DNA from: Ethanoligenens sp047722935
GTDB taxonomy: Bacteria; Bacillota; Clostridia; Oscillospirales; Ethanoligenentaceae
Assembly: GCA_047722935.1 (NCBI GenBank)
Contig: JBDNZS010000004.1
Location: forward strand, 22,562 to 86,561
Reading direction: 5' to 3'
Length of the DNA: 64,000 nucleotides
In this document: positions 29,285 to 37,851 of the stretch, one piece after another
Layout of the letters: every line of letters starts with the position of its first letter
How positions within the stretch are numbered: the stretch's first letter is position 1
Notes under the pieces: generated by a model
Databases searched by the model: none
The model's input: only the letters and a program-made list of their open reading frames with translations
What the model was told of the DNA's origin: nothing
Translations under genes and position numbers: made by a program

Positions 29285-29779
29285 TCATTCATACAGCCCT
29301 TGTGTCAAGTCGCCATCCAAGCACACGACGCGCGGCCACTTCCCCGTCCGCATGATGGTCACCGCATTGATATTGCCCAAATGTGCATACAGATGCCGGT
29401 ACTGTCCCAAAATCAGCGCCATCCGCGTGTATGGACAGCCCTCCGGTTTCTGTGTCAACGCATCATCCGTCAATGTATCCAAATAATCCACGATTTTGAG
29501 GCAAATGGCCGCATGATACCGGCGCAGTTGCTCTTTGGTCAGCGCATGATCGCTGGTGATATCCAACGAATTCAGTCCCGGTTCGTGAAAATCCGGTTCC
29601 ACAAACTGAGTGGGGTTGATGAACCAGCGGTCAAGGGAATGCAGCAAATGGTACACATGTTTCCAAATGGGCATTTCGCACAGAACCGCGTCCAACACAC
29701 ATGTCTGTAACATCGTGTCCACATTATGCAGCATAACACGCGTCTGTTCTTGAATATCTGCTACTAATTCATTGCCCAT
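29285..29779 (-). CDS. DinB-like four-helix protein
   Basis: This 164-residue, helix-rich protein has the spacing of metal-binding His residues seen in DinB superfamily proteins (HVYHLLHSLDRWF near 41-53; HLYAHLGN near 128-135). Members act as thiol-dependent transferases or have no known role. It interrupts the polysaccharide genes and is probably unrelated to them. A second DinB-like gene, of different sequence, lies at 37296-37787. Confidence 0.65.
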   Translation of the reverse strand: MGNELVADIQEQTRVMLHNVDTMLQTCVLDAVLCEMPIWKHVYHLLHSLDRWFINPTQFVEPDFHEPGLNSLDITSDHALTKEQLRRYHAAICLKIVDYLDTLTDDALTQKPEGCPYTRMALILGQYRHLYAHLGNINAVTIMRTGKWPRVVCLDGDLTQGLYE

Positions 29780-29817
29780 GGACTATCCCGGCTCCTTTTT
29801 ATCTGTCAAACCTCGCG

Positions 29818-30906
29818 TTAAGCCAACCTGCCAAGGCTCTGTGTAATCTTCTCCGCCGCGTGACCGTCGCCATACAGTGCCGGGTGGTCACCAGTCGGTG
29901 TAAGGGTGCCCGCCTTTACAAGGATGTCGGCAGTATTGGCATGCGCCAGCGTATTCCAGCCGCTTTCCACCGTTTCCACCCATTCGGTCTGCTCCCGCAC
30001 CGTCACACACGGCACCTCCAGCAAATAGGCTTCTTTTTGCAGACCGCCCGAATCGGTGATGATGCGGCGTGCATGTCCGGCAAGCCAAAGCATATGCAGA
30101 TACCCCACCGGCTGCACGAAGCGAATGTTATGATAATTTTCGCGCCGCCAAAGTGTGCGTACCAACCCGATTGTACGCGGATGCACCGGAAAAATGACCG
30201 GAACGGGCAGTTGTTCAAATGCCGCAAGGATTTGCGACAAATTCTGTATACCATCTGTATTTTCTGCACGGTGTATTGTCGCCAGTATCCATTTTTCCTC
30301 GATTTCGGGGGAATGAGGGAACAAATCGTCCAATTGGGACAGTCCGGTTTCCGCACAGGACTGCTCTGCCAGATCGCGATAATAGTACAGTGCGTCGCAC
30401 ATCACATCGCCGACCATCTCTACGCCTTGTGTGATGCCCTCATCGTGCAGATGGTCCGCCGCCGTTACGGTGGGTGCGAACAGCAGAGTGGAAATATGGT
30501 CGGTCAAAATGCGGTTCTGCTCCTCCGGCATCGTGCGGTTGAACGAGCGCAGACCGGCCTCGACATGTGCAACTGGGATACAGAGCTTAGAAGCCGCCAA
30601 CGCACCCGCCAGCGTGGAATTGGTATCCCCATAGACCAGCACCGCGTCCGGTTTTTCCTGTAGCAAAACGTCTTCTACTTTTGCCAGCATCTCACCGGTC
30701 TGCCTGCCATGCGAACCCGAACCGACGCCCAGCGCATAATCCGGGTGCGGGATGTGCAGTTCGTCAAAAAACACATCCGACATATTCGCATCGTAATGCT
30801 GGCCGGTGTGTACTAGAATCTCTTGATGCGCCTGACGCAGCACCCGGGACACGGCCGCCGCCTTGATAAACTGCGGGCGCGCGCCAACCACTGTCACGAT
30901 CTTCAT
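29818..30906 (-). CDS. Non-hydrolysing UDP-sugar 2-epimerase, WbpI/WecB family
   Basis: The start MKIVTVVGARPQFIKAAAV is typical of UDP-GlcNAc 2-epimerases and of WbpI. Further family motifs are YGDTNSTLAG, HVEAGLRSF, MPEEQNR and TDSGGLQKEA. In this locus the companion genes indicate UDP-2,3-diacetamido-2,3-dideoxy-D-glucuronate as substrate, giving UDP-ManNAc3NAcA, rather than plain UDP-ManNAc. The ATG overlaps the acyltransferase stop by four bases. The distinction between WbpI and WecB cannot be settled by motifs alone. Confidence 0.9.
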   Translation of the reverse strand: MKIVTVVGARPQFIKAAAVSRVLRQAHQEILVHTGQHYDANMSDVFFDELHIPHPDYALGVGSGSHGRQTGEMLAKVEDVLLQEKPDAVLVYGDTNSTLAGALAASKLCIPVAHVEAGLRSFNRTMPEEQNRILTDHISTLLFAPTVTAADHLHDEGITQGVEMVGDVMCDALYYYRDLAEQSCAETGLSQLDDLFPHSPEIEEKWILATIHRAENTDGIQNLSQILAAFEQLPVPVIFPVHPRTIGLVRTLWRRENYHNIRFVQPVGYLHMLWLAGHARRIITDSGGLQKEAYLLEVPCVTVREQTEWVETVESGWNTLAHANTADILVKAGTLTPTGDHPALYGDGHAAEKITQSLGRLA

Positions 30907-31670
30907 GGCTGTTTCTCCTGCTTCTCCAAACGCTGTTCCTCCGGTACCGGGCGCAATGTTTTCGCCGGATTGCCCGCAACAATTGTATTGATAGGCACAT
31001 CCCGCGTAACCACGCTGCCTGCGGCGGCAAAGCCGTCTGCTTCCACCGTGCGGCCCGGCAAAATAACGGCACCCGCACCGATGCGTCCGCCGTTTTCCAC
31101 CGTTACGCCTTTGAATGTGGAAAACCGTACTTTGGTACGTCCTGCGAAATTGTCATTGGATGTAACAACACCGGGAGCGATGAAACAATCATCCCCCAAC
31201 ACGGAATAGGCGGTGAGATATGCTCCCGCCTCGATTTTGCAGCGTGTGCCGATAGTCACATGGTTTTCTACAGTCGCCGACCGCCCAATAATGGTGCCCT
31301 CCCCGACCGTGACATCCTCGCGCACGCTTGCGCCGTCGGCAACCAGCACGCCCGCAGACAACCGCGCACCCGCATAAACCACCGCGCCGGTACCGAGAAT
31401 GCAGCCGTTCCCCACCTGCACAGCGGGTTGCTTTGCTCCGTCAGAGGTGGCGCTCCGCGCCGCTTTAAACGGTTGTTTCCCCACACAAGCGAAGTCGTCG
31501 ATACGCACATCGTCCCCAACGACAGCCCCCGCATGAATAACCGCATGATGCCCAATTACTGTGTTTTTTCCGATATGCGCACCTGCCTCTACCACGCAGT
31601 ACGCACCCAAAGCTGTGCCCTCTCCGATTATCGCGTCGGGGCTAACCGCACATTCAAAGCTGCTCGACAT
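30903..31670 (-). CDS. Left-handed beta-helix N-acyltransferase, WbpD-like
   Basis: This 255-residue protein is made almost wholly of hexapeptide repeats (IGEGTALGAY, IGKNTVIGHH, IGRSATVENHV), the trimeric LbH acyltransferase fold. The catalytic-site region TSNDNF and the C-terminal PINTIVAGNPAKTL are typical of sugar N-acetyltransferases. It likely acetylates the 3-amino group in the UDP-ManNAc3NAcA route. It is longer than typical WbpD and contains an extra repeat block, so relaxed assignment is prudent. It overlaps its neighbours on both sides. Confidence 0.85.
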   Translation of the reverse strand: MSSSFECAVSPDAIIGEGTALGAYCVVEAGAHIGKNTVIGHHAVIHAGAVVGDDVRIDDFACVGKQPFKAARSATSDGAKQPAVQVGNGCILGTGAVVYAGARLSAGVLVADGASVREDVTVGEGTIIGRSATVENHVTIGTRCKIEAGAYLTAYSVLGDDCFIAPGVVTSNDNFAGRTKVRFSTFKGVTVENGGRIGAGAVILPGRTVEADGFAAAGSVVTRDVPINTIVAGNPAKTLRPVPEEQRLEKQEKQP

Positions 31671-32961
31671 GGGATGCCTCCACGTTTCGGGTTAGGCCAC
31701 GCGTGTCGAACACTGCGCGGGCGTGCGCCGTAATAAACGTAGGGTCATAGGCACTGTGGTTGGTCGTGATGACCACCGCGTCCGCCGCAGCCAGCGTATC
31801 GGCATCCAACGGTATGGAAGTGTAGGATTTACCCTCATGGACAAACGACGGGATAAATGGATCATTGTAGACGATTTCCGCGCCCTCTTTCTCCAACAAA
31901 GAGATAATTTTCAATACCGGTGATTCGCGGATGTCATCGATATCGGGTTTATATGCCACACCGAGCAAAAAGATTTTGCTGCCGTTCAGCGGTTTTTTCT
32001 GCCGGTTGAGGATGCGCGACACCCGCCCGATGATATATTCCGGCATCCCGTTGTTAATCTCCCCCGCAATCTCGATCAAACGGGTGTGGTAATTGTATGC
32101 GCGCGCTTTCCACGTCAGATAGAACGGGTCGAGCGGAATGCAGTGACCGCCCAGGCCCGGGCCGGGGTAAAACGCCATATATCCGTACGGTTTGGTCTTG
32201 GCAGCTTCGATAACCTCCCAAACCGGGATGCCCATACGGTCGCACAGAATAGCCATCTCGTTGGCCAGTGCAATGTTGATGTTGCGGAAGGTGTTTTCGA
32301 GAATCTTTTCCATCTCGGCCACTTTGGGGCTGGACACTTTGCAGATACCGCCCGCCAGCACATTGCCGTACAGCTGCGCCGCAAGGGACGTACACGCTTT
32401 GGTTACGCCGCCCACCACTTTGGGCGTGTTCTGGGTCTTGTATTGCTTGTTCCCGGGATCGACGCGCTCAGGCGAGAATGCCAAAAACACGTCTTTACCC
32501 ACCTGCAATCCTTTTTCCTCCAGCAACGGCTGGATGATTTCCTCGGTGGTACCGGGATAGGTCGTGCTTTCGAGAATAATGAGCATTCCCGGATGGGCAT
32601 ACCGTGCGACTGATTCCGCAGACGCCTGCACATAGCTGATGTCCGGCTGTTGATAGACATCCAGCGGTGTCGGCACGCAAATAGACACGCAGTCACAATC
32701 CGCCAGCGCGGCGTAATCGATCGTGCCGCGCAGGCGTCCGGTCTGCACCAGCGCGGTAAGGTCGCTGTCCACCACATCACCGATGTAATTGTGACCGCTG
32801 TTGAGCCAGTCCACTTTTTTCTGCTGCACATCAAACCCGGTGACATCATACCCGGCACGGGCGATTTCTACCGCCAGCGGCAGCCCTACATACCCGATAC
32901 CGATGATGCCGATTCGGGCGGTTTTTTCCTCAATTTTCTGTTTCAGGCACTCGTATTCCAC
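31654..32961 (-). CDS. UDP-N-acetylglucosamine 6-dehydrogenase, WbpA-like
   Basis: This 435-residue nucleotide-sugar dehydrogenase has the NAD motif GIGYVGLPLAVEIA after residue 20, STTYPGTTEEI, and the catalytic Cys in GGHCIPLDPFYL near residue 265. It oxidises C6 of a UDP-HexNAc to the uronate by two NAD-dependent steps. The motif set is closer to UDP-GlcNAc/ManNAc dehydrogenases (WbpA, WecC) than to UDP-Glc dehydrogenase. The best start is a GTG at 32961 with AAAGGAGG seven bases away. It overlaps the capD-like gene. Confidence 0.92.
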   Translation of the reverse strand: MEYECLKQKIEEKTARIGIIGIGYVGLPLAVEIARAGYDVTGFDVQQKKVDWLNSGHNYIGDVVDSDLTALVQTGRLRGTIDYAALADCDCVSICVPTPLDVYQQPDISYVQASAESVARYAHPGMLIILESTTYPGTTEEIIQPLLEEKGLQVGKDVFLAFSPERVDPGNKQYKTQNTPKVVGGVTKACTSLAAQLYGNVLAGGICKVSSPKVAEMEKILENTFRNINIALANEMAILCDRMGIPVWEVIEAAKTKPYGYMAFYPGPGLGGHCIPLDPFYLTWKARAYNYHTRLIEIAGEINNGMPEYIIGRVSRILNRQKKPLNGSKIFLLGVAYKPDIDDIRESPVLKIISLLEKEGAEIVYNDPFIPSFVHEGKSYTSIPLDADTLAAADAVVITTNHSAYDPTFITAHARAVFDTRGLTRNVEASHVEQL

Positions 32962-34841
32962 GAGGATGCCTCCTTTCCGCAATCGCACGGGGCGCTTGCG
33001 CTCTTAAAGGTAGGGACCAGTGCGTGCACGCAGGCGAACGCGCCCTGCTCGTCCCCTTTGGCCAAATAGTCATGCAAAACCCGGAGCAATTCACGGATGT
33101 GCTGTTCATCCAAATCGGCCGGTTTGCAGATATAAATCTTATTATTGGGGGTTTTGGAGACGTCTTCGGTGGCGAGGCTGATCTCCTCAAAAAGTTTTTC
33201 ACCCGGCCGCAATCCGGTAAATTCGATGCGGATATCTTTCCCCGGCTCATACCCGGAAAGACGAATGAGATCGCAGGCCAAGTCATAAATCAACACCGGC
33301 TCTCCCATATCCAGCACAAAGATCTCTCCGCCATGCGCCATAGCGCCGGCCTCCAGTACCAGCTGCACCGCCTCCGGGATGGTCATAAAATACCGGCGCA
33401 TCTCAGGATGGGTGACGGTGACTGGGCCGCCGCGCTCAATCTGCTTTTTAAAAAACGGCACCACGCTACCGCTGCTGCCCAGCACATTGCCAAAACGCAC
33501 GGCAGCAAGATCTGTACGCGACTCGCTGTTCAAAATCTGAATGCAAATCTCAGCAATACGTTTGGAAGCGCCCATAATATTGGCGGGATTGACCGCTTTA
33601 TCAGTAGAAATGAGGATAAATTTTTCGGCATGGGCGGCAATCGCTGCCTTGGCGACATTCAGCGTTCCAAAAACATTGTTTTTCAGTGCTTCCCGAGGAT
33701 TGTATTCCATCATGGGCACATGCTTGTGTGCCGCCGCGTGGAACACGATTTCCGGATGATAGCAGGCAAACACTTCTTCCAATCGCGCGGCATCTCGGAT
33801 AGAACCGAGCAGCAACCGGTAGTCCTCCCTTGGATAGAGTGCTCCCAGCTCATTATTGATCTCATACAGACCGTTCTCGAAAATGTCAAAAATCAACAGC
33901 CGTTTGGCACCGAATGCCAACACCTGCCGACAGATCTCCGAACCGATTGAGCCGGCGCCTCCGGTAACCAGCACCGTTTTTCCCTCAACAAAATTCTGCA
34001 CCGCCTGCATGTTGAGATGTACACTGTCCCTTTTGAGCAAATCTTCCAAATTCAGATCGGAAATCTTTGCATTGCCCACATTGCGTTCACTAACCTCGTC
34101 GATGGTACCAAAGCGTTTAAGCGGGCAATGTAAATGGTGGCAGGTGATAAGCAGTTCCTTGAGCATGTCGTGCCCGGCTGAACTGATTGCCAGAATGACC
34201 TCACCTGCATTGTATGTACGGATGGCCTCTTCCAATTTTTTCTGCCCACCTACGACCGGCAAGCCGCCAACCTTTTTCCCCCACATACTTTGGTTATCGT
34301 CGATAAAGCAAACCGGCAAACGATTCTCGTCCGGATTGTTGGTGAGTTTGTGCAGCAAGTTGATACCAGCCTCGCCCGCGCCGAGGATAACCACCCGCGT
34401 CATTTGGCTGCGGATGCGCATGGAACGCACGCGCATTTGCAGCCAGGTGGCAATCCGCACTGAAGCGCGCACCATCAGCACGAAAATCAACTCAAGCATT
34501 GCAATAATGATGAGGACCTCATACGGGACAAACTGAAAAACGGCAGCGCAGACGAGCAGCACCGCCGTCGAGGTGGCTACAGAGCCGATCTGCCGCAAAT
34601 ATTCAGGCAGACCTGAACGGCTCCACACGTCATTATAACAGCGAAACAGCATATTGCACAGCAGCAGCACGGCAACTGCAAGCAAGATAAATTCCGCGCG
34701 TGACGCGTAAAAATCCGGTTTCAACGCAGCATTATTGAAGCCGAAACGCAACCCCAGTCCCAAAATGACCGCGGCGGCGGCGGCAACCACATCCCATACA
34801 ATATAAAGCACCGTTGAAAGAAGCTTATGAAACACGCGCAT
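32943..34841 (-). CDS. Membrane-bound nucleotide-sugar 4,6-dehydratase, CapD/PglF family
   Basis: This 632-residue protein has four to five N-terminal membrane segments (about 8-30, 45-63, 80-130), a nucleotide-binding fold with GAGEAGINLL near 150, then an extended SDR domain (TGGAGSIGSE near 290; STDKAVNPANIMGASK near 400). The Met in place of the catalytic Tyr (NIMGASK) is the form found in WbpM/PglF/CapD 4,6-dehydratases. It should convert UDP-GlcNAc to its 4-keto-6-deoxy derivative. It is the first gene after the locus promoter. The Cys/Ser-rich tail after residue 610 is probably dispensable. Confidence 0.93.
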   Translation of the reverse strand: MRVFHKLLSTVLYIVWDVVAAAAAVILGLGLRFGFNNAALKPDFYASRAEFILLAVAVLLLCNMLFRCYNDVWSRSGLPEYLRQIGSVATSTAVLLVCAAVFQFVPYEVLIIIAMLELIFVLMVRASVRIATWLQMRVRSMRIRSQMTRVVILGAGEAGINLLHKLTNNPDENRLPVCFIDDNQSMWGKKVGGLPVVGGQKKLEEAIRTYNAGEVILAISSAGHDMLKELLITCHHLHCPLKRFGTIDEVSERNVGNAKISDLNLEDLLKRDSVHLNMQAVQNFVEGKTVLVTGGAGSIGSEICRQVLAFGAKRLLIFDIFENGLYEINNELGALYPREDYRLLLGSIRDAARLEEVFACYHPEIVFHAAAHKHVPMMEYNPREALKNNVFGTLNVAKAAIAAHAEKFILISTDKAVNPANIMGASKRIAEICIQILNSESRTDLAAVRFGNVLGSSGSVVPFFKKQIERGGPVTVTHPEMRRYFMTIPEAVQLVLEAGAMAHGGEIFVLDMGEPVLIYDLACDLIRLSGYEPGKDIRIEFTGLRPGEKLFEEISLATEDVSKTPNNKIYICKPADLDEQHIRELLRVLHDYLAKGDEQGAFACVHALVPTFKSASAPCDCGKEASSWNTSA

Positions 34842-34860
34842 TAAAACGCTCTCTCCCTTT

Positions 34861-34921
34861 CACGGGAAACCCGGCGCGACCCAGGCGTACACGCCACCAT
34901 ACGCAACAGACGGGTTTCACA
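34861..34921 (-). promoter_or_regulatory. Folded element in the polysaccharide operon leader
   Basis: On the minus strand GAAACCCG and CGGGTTTC form an eight-pair outer stem around an inner self-complementary GGCGTGTACGCC. It lies immediately upstream of the ribosome binding site. No T-run follows, so it is not a terminator; a regulatory RNA role is possible. Confidence 0.4.
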
Positions 34922-35017
34922 CAGGTTCTCGCCGCCAACTTTTCATATCTATATGACATGCCACAGAAGCCGTTTTTCTACTAGGGACACAGTCAATGCT
35001 ATATAGAAGCAAACGCC

Positions 35018-35060
35018 AAAAAACGGCGCACTTAAGCAGGAAAAGGAACCTGCCGCGCCG
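35018..35060 (-). terminator. Terminator-like attenuator in the operon leader
   Basis: On the minus strand the leader has CGGCGC...GCGCCG as outer stem (35060-35055 with 35029-35024), CAGG/CCTG as inner stem, and a T6 run at once after (35023-35018). It lies between the promoter and the first gene, about 180 bases before the start codon. Read-through would therefore have to be controlled. Confidence 0.6.
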
Positions 35061-35082
35061 CTTTCTACAAGTAATCAAGTTT

Positions 35083-35111
35083 ATTATACGTTTCTCCACG
35101 TTTTTTGTCAA
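35083..35111 (-). promoter_or_regulatory. Consensus promoter of the surface-polysaccharide operon
   Basis: On the minus strand TTGACA (35111-35106) and TATAAT (35088-35083) are both perfect consensus, with a 17-base spacer. It drives transcription through a leader of about 235 bases into the capD-like gene. Confidence 0.85.
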
Positions 35112-35222
35112 TCTTGCGGGTACACATATAAAATTACGCAGTATGGGCGTTAGTGTCATCTCAAACAGACATGCTGTACATACCAACGCTCAGGCCTTGT
35201 TTAAAAAACCCAAGAGATTGTA

Positions 35223-35460
35223 TCATTTCAACAAAATAGTAATAGCAGCAAGATAAACAAACGCCAAGAAAGAGCCATCACGCTTATCGTATCTCGTTGC
35301 CATTTTTCGAAACCACTTCAATTTTTGAAAAAGCATTCAACAAGATGCCTTCCTTTATAAAGCGTCCAATCACATCGCCAAGGATTAACAGTATTTGATT
35401 TTGGCGGGATGGTGTACTCGCTGTCCTGCTGCTGGATATAGTCCAGTATCTCATGGGTTC
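35223..35460 (-). pseudogene. IS5-family transposase C-terminal fragment, frameshifted
   Basis: Conceptual translation on the minus strand gives the end of an IS5/IS427-type DDE transposase: IQQQDSEYTIPPKSN, then WTLYKGRHLVECFF and, after a one-base deletion near 35320, LKWFRKMATRYDK ... YLAAITILLK and stop. The N-terminal two thirds and the catalytic DDE residues upstream are missing. It is a dead remnant and marks a zone of mobile-element decay next to the polysaccharide locus. Confidence 0.8.
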
Positions 35461-35826
35461 TATGTCAAGGTTTATACACGCCGTCCTTGGCGTGTCGCCA
35501 CAGGCGGCATATCAGAAAGGTGGACTTAACGGGAAAATTAAATAACTGGACTTTTAAAAGAACTGCATTTGTGATCACTCCACTCCCTGCTTCTGAATAT
35601 GAATTACATCGTGTATTATATAGAATTGAAAATGCATATAATCACTTAGTCGCTGCGCTGCATATCGTGAAGTCGAAGAATGTCGAGCAACAAGTTGTAA
35701 ACTTGCTGTCCGGCATTTTTTGTCCCTTTCAACCTAAGCGGTAAAATTAGCTGTTCCGGTTGCCGAGCACCGCCTCCTCCATTTTGGTTCGTTCCCACCC
35801 AGGACATCAAAACGGAGGAATTGCAA
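35461..35826. other. Non-coding or decayed stretch between element remnants
   Basis: No gene can be supported here. An 85-codon plus-strand frame (35487-35744) has no ribosome binding site and no recognised family. A small hairpin (ACACGCC/GGCGTGT) lies near 35474-35493. The stretch ends in GGAGG before the sigma-factor pseudogene. Confidence 0.4.
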
Positions 35827-36250
35827 ATGAAACGTATCAATCTGCGTGGCTATTATCCGAATCAGTATCAATCCGACTGCTTTATAAAAGTACCCGACGA
35901 AGTCGAAGATATTTTCACTACGTCTAAGCGGAAAGAGTTATCTTACCGTAGACGCAAATATTACAGCAAGGCGCAGTACTCCCTTGATCGAGAGGATGGC
36001 ATCGAAAATCACATTCTTAACAGTGACCGTCCGCCAAGGACGTTTATGAGCAGGCATCCACCGTCAAACATCTGGTCGAAGCTATTTCCGCCTTGTCGGA
36101 GAAACAAGCCCGGCGGATCTACGCACACTATTTTTCCGGTGTGAGCCAAGCGGCCATTGCCCGTGCGGAGGCGTCACAAGGCCGGTGATCGACGCATCCA
36201 TCCGCAAGGTCTTGGAGAACATCCGAAACTTTATGAAAAAATGCCTGTAA
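35827..36250 (+). pseudogene. Mobile-element sigma-70-like factor, two frameshifts
   Basis: The start MKRINLRGYYPNQY, the block YYSKAQYSLDREDGIEN, then EKQARRIYAHYF and SIRKVLENIRNFMKK match the small sigma-factor-like regulators of Tn916/Tn1549-type elements. The frame breaks twice: after SDRPPR (about 36032) and after ARAE (about 36167). Each break is explained by a single missing base. A GGAGG ribosome binding site still precedes the ATG. The gene must be inactive unless these are sequencing errors. Confidence 0.8.
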
Positions 36251-36299
36251 ATCGGGATGACAATTGTACTTTTCATCTCACGATAAGTAGAAGGATTTT

Positions 36300-36560
36300 T
36301 AATAGCCTTCTACGGTACCTCGACAATTGAATACCCCATATTTCAGGTACATACCCCTCGTATCAGCGAAAGCGGCAAGCGAGGGGGAGACGGTGACGAT
36401 GGCAGAATCCGGAGCGATCCACGCGCTCTCCAACTCGGTCTTGGTAACCCAGGCGCGATGACAAACGCGGGACACAATGATATTTCCACACGACCTCCCA
36501 CGGATTTGAAGGGGAGCCTCTGCGGCATGCGGACCCTTTGGCAAAGGGACAGTACTGCAA
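36300..36560 (+). other. Non-coding, possibly structured region of mobile-element type
   Basis: The stretch between the sigma pseudogene and the excisionase has no credible gene. It contains CCCCTCG (about 36354-36360) and CGAGGGGG about 25 bases later, able to pair around a CGAAAGCG stem-loop. I recall similar sequence lying between these two genes in related conjugative elements, but cannot verify it. A cis-acting RNA or DNA-processing site is possible. Confidence 0.3.
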
Positions 36561-36687
36561 AGCTATGATGCGGCTGAGCCGGTCGCAGCCTGAAATATTG
36601 CCCCTACCAGGGATGCGTGGCAAATGCGGCAGAACATCGGCATTAGAGATGGAAATAATGCTGACAAACGGAATAGAGGTGAGAACC

Positions 36688-36999
36688 GTGGGTATGGCCG
36701 CATTCACGGAACGAGACGCGTATCGCCTGATGCTCCGAGATTACCCGGATGTGATGAATGTGCAACAGATGTGCGATGTGCTCCACATCGGCACCAAAAC
36801 CGGCTATCGGATGATCCTCAGGCAGGAGATTCAGGTACTGAAAATCGGTCGCAGCTATCGGGTGCCCAAACGGAGTATTCTGCGTCACCTGACGGTGAGA
36901 CGGCAACCACCACATGTTGTCCAGCCCATCAAAGGATCAATCGACAAACTGGATTTGATCGTCTGCCTGTACTACGATAGCAGTATCAACGGCAGGTGA
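36688..36999 (+). CDS. Excisionase-like helix-turn-helix protein
   Basis: This protein of about 103 residues has a MerR/Xis-type DNA-binding domain: MNVQQMCDVLHIGTKTGYRMI then LKIGRSYRVPKRSILRHL. This is the signature of small excisionase-family proteins that work with a tyrosine recombinase. A GTG at 36688 and an ATG at 36694 are both close to GAGGTGA; the longer open frame upstream lacks family sequence. The partner integrase just downstream is broken, so this protein belongs to a decayed element. Confidence 0.8.
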   Translation: MGMAAFTERDAYRLMLRDYPDVMNVQQMCDVLHIGTKTGYRMILRQEIQVLKIGRSYRVPKRSILRHLTVRRQPPHVVQPIKGSIDKLDLIVCLYYDSSINGR

Positions 37000-37044
37000 T
37001 TTCCCGGCGCACCGCCAAAAGCGGTGAACAAAGGGGGGATCAAC

Positions 37045-37206
37045 ATGGTTGCGGGACATCTGCAAGAAAAAACAATCTGTACTACGGCGTTTTGAACTAC
37101 GCGGACGCTAATGGCAAACATAAAAGCAAGTGGATCTCGACGGACCTGCCCGTAAAAGGCACCCAAAAGTGCGCCGAGGCATGTCTGACGGAGGAGCGGA
37201 AAAACA
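37045..37206 (+). pseudogene. N-terminal fragment of a tyrosine-recombinase integrase
   Basis: The ATG at 37045 opens MVAGHLQEK, and after a one-base loss in an A-run (about 37061) the frame continues NNLYYGVLNYADANGKHK and LPVKGTQKCAEACL. This is the SAM-like N-terminus of the integrases that accompany such excisionases. The gene stops abruptly at a long inverted repeat after about 55 codons. The arm-binding and catalytic domains are absent. Confidence 0.75.
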
Positions 37207-37261
37207 TAGATACAATACCGGCTTTCCCGTTTTGGAAGAACCGGTATTGTATCTATGTTTT
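37201..37261. terminator. 21-bp perfect inverted repeat, terminator-like
   Basis: Arms 37201-37221 and 37241-37261 (AAAACATAGATACAATACCGG and its complement) pair perfectly across a 19-base loop. Each arm ends in an A/T tract. It truncates the integrase fragment and also ends the convergent DinB-like gene. It could be a bidirectional terminator or the scar of an excised element. Confidence 0.65.
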
Positions 37262-37295
37262 TCTGTGTAAATATTCGTGAACGGTTTATATGGTT

Positions 37296-37787
37296 TTACC
37301 GGGCAATCCAGATATCCTCTTGGCCATCCTCAATCAGCATCTTATTCAATTCGCCCGTGTGGTCGGAGAGCTCCCGCATCATATATAGATGCAGCCCGAT
37401 TTGGGTCGCGCCCACTCGTGCCCGTTCTGGCTCAATCGGCTGGGTGAGGACATTGTCATTTAGCACGGCCAGAGCCTTTTCGGCCCTGTCGAGCACAGCG
37501 TCCAGATAGATAAGAAATTCGGCTTTTGACGGTAAACTCTCAGCCGTGGCCTCAATCCATTTGCCGTACGGAAGCTTGGAAGCAATGTCTTTGTCTTTGA
37601 AACCGCCGGAGACATGGTTATCGATAACGACAGCCAGATGATACGCGATACGGCACGGAATGTAGTAGACATCTCCGTGAGGTTCAAGCCATTTGCTTTC
37701 CGGGAAAGTTTCCACAATCTTTCGCAGTGTGTGAAAAACCATGTCGTATTGTCTGCGTACGTCGTTTATCAGTAATTCGCCCATCAT
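37296..37787 (-). CDS. DinB-like four-helix protein
   Basis: This 163-residue helical protein has His residues spaced as in DinB superfamily metal sites (CRIAYHLAVVIDNHV near 44-58; LYMMRELSDHTGELNK near 135-150). ATG 37787 follows AAAGGAAC, and the long open frame upstream crosses the tRNA remnant and is not coding. It lies on the chromosomal side of the attachment site. Function unknown; possibly a thiol-dependent enzyme. Confidence 0.65.
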   Translation of the reverse strand: MMGELLINDVRRQYDMVFHTLRKIVETFPESKWLEPHGDVYYIPCRIAYHLAVVIDNHVSGGFKDKDIASKLPYGKWIEATAESLPSKAEFLIYLDAVLDRAEKALAVLNDNVLTQPIEPERARVGATQIGLHLYMMRELSDHTGELNKMLIEDGQEDIWIAR

Positions 37788-37851
37788 TTTGTTCCTTTCA
37801 CAGCAGGTCATAGAAAATGTGGAGAAAGCTTGCGGCACGAAACAATAGCAC

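Noticed and set aside
35487..35744. 85-codon frame near the IS5 remnant
   Set aside because: No ribosome binding site and no recognisable family, in a region of decayed DNA.
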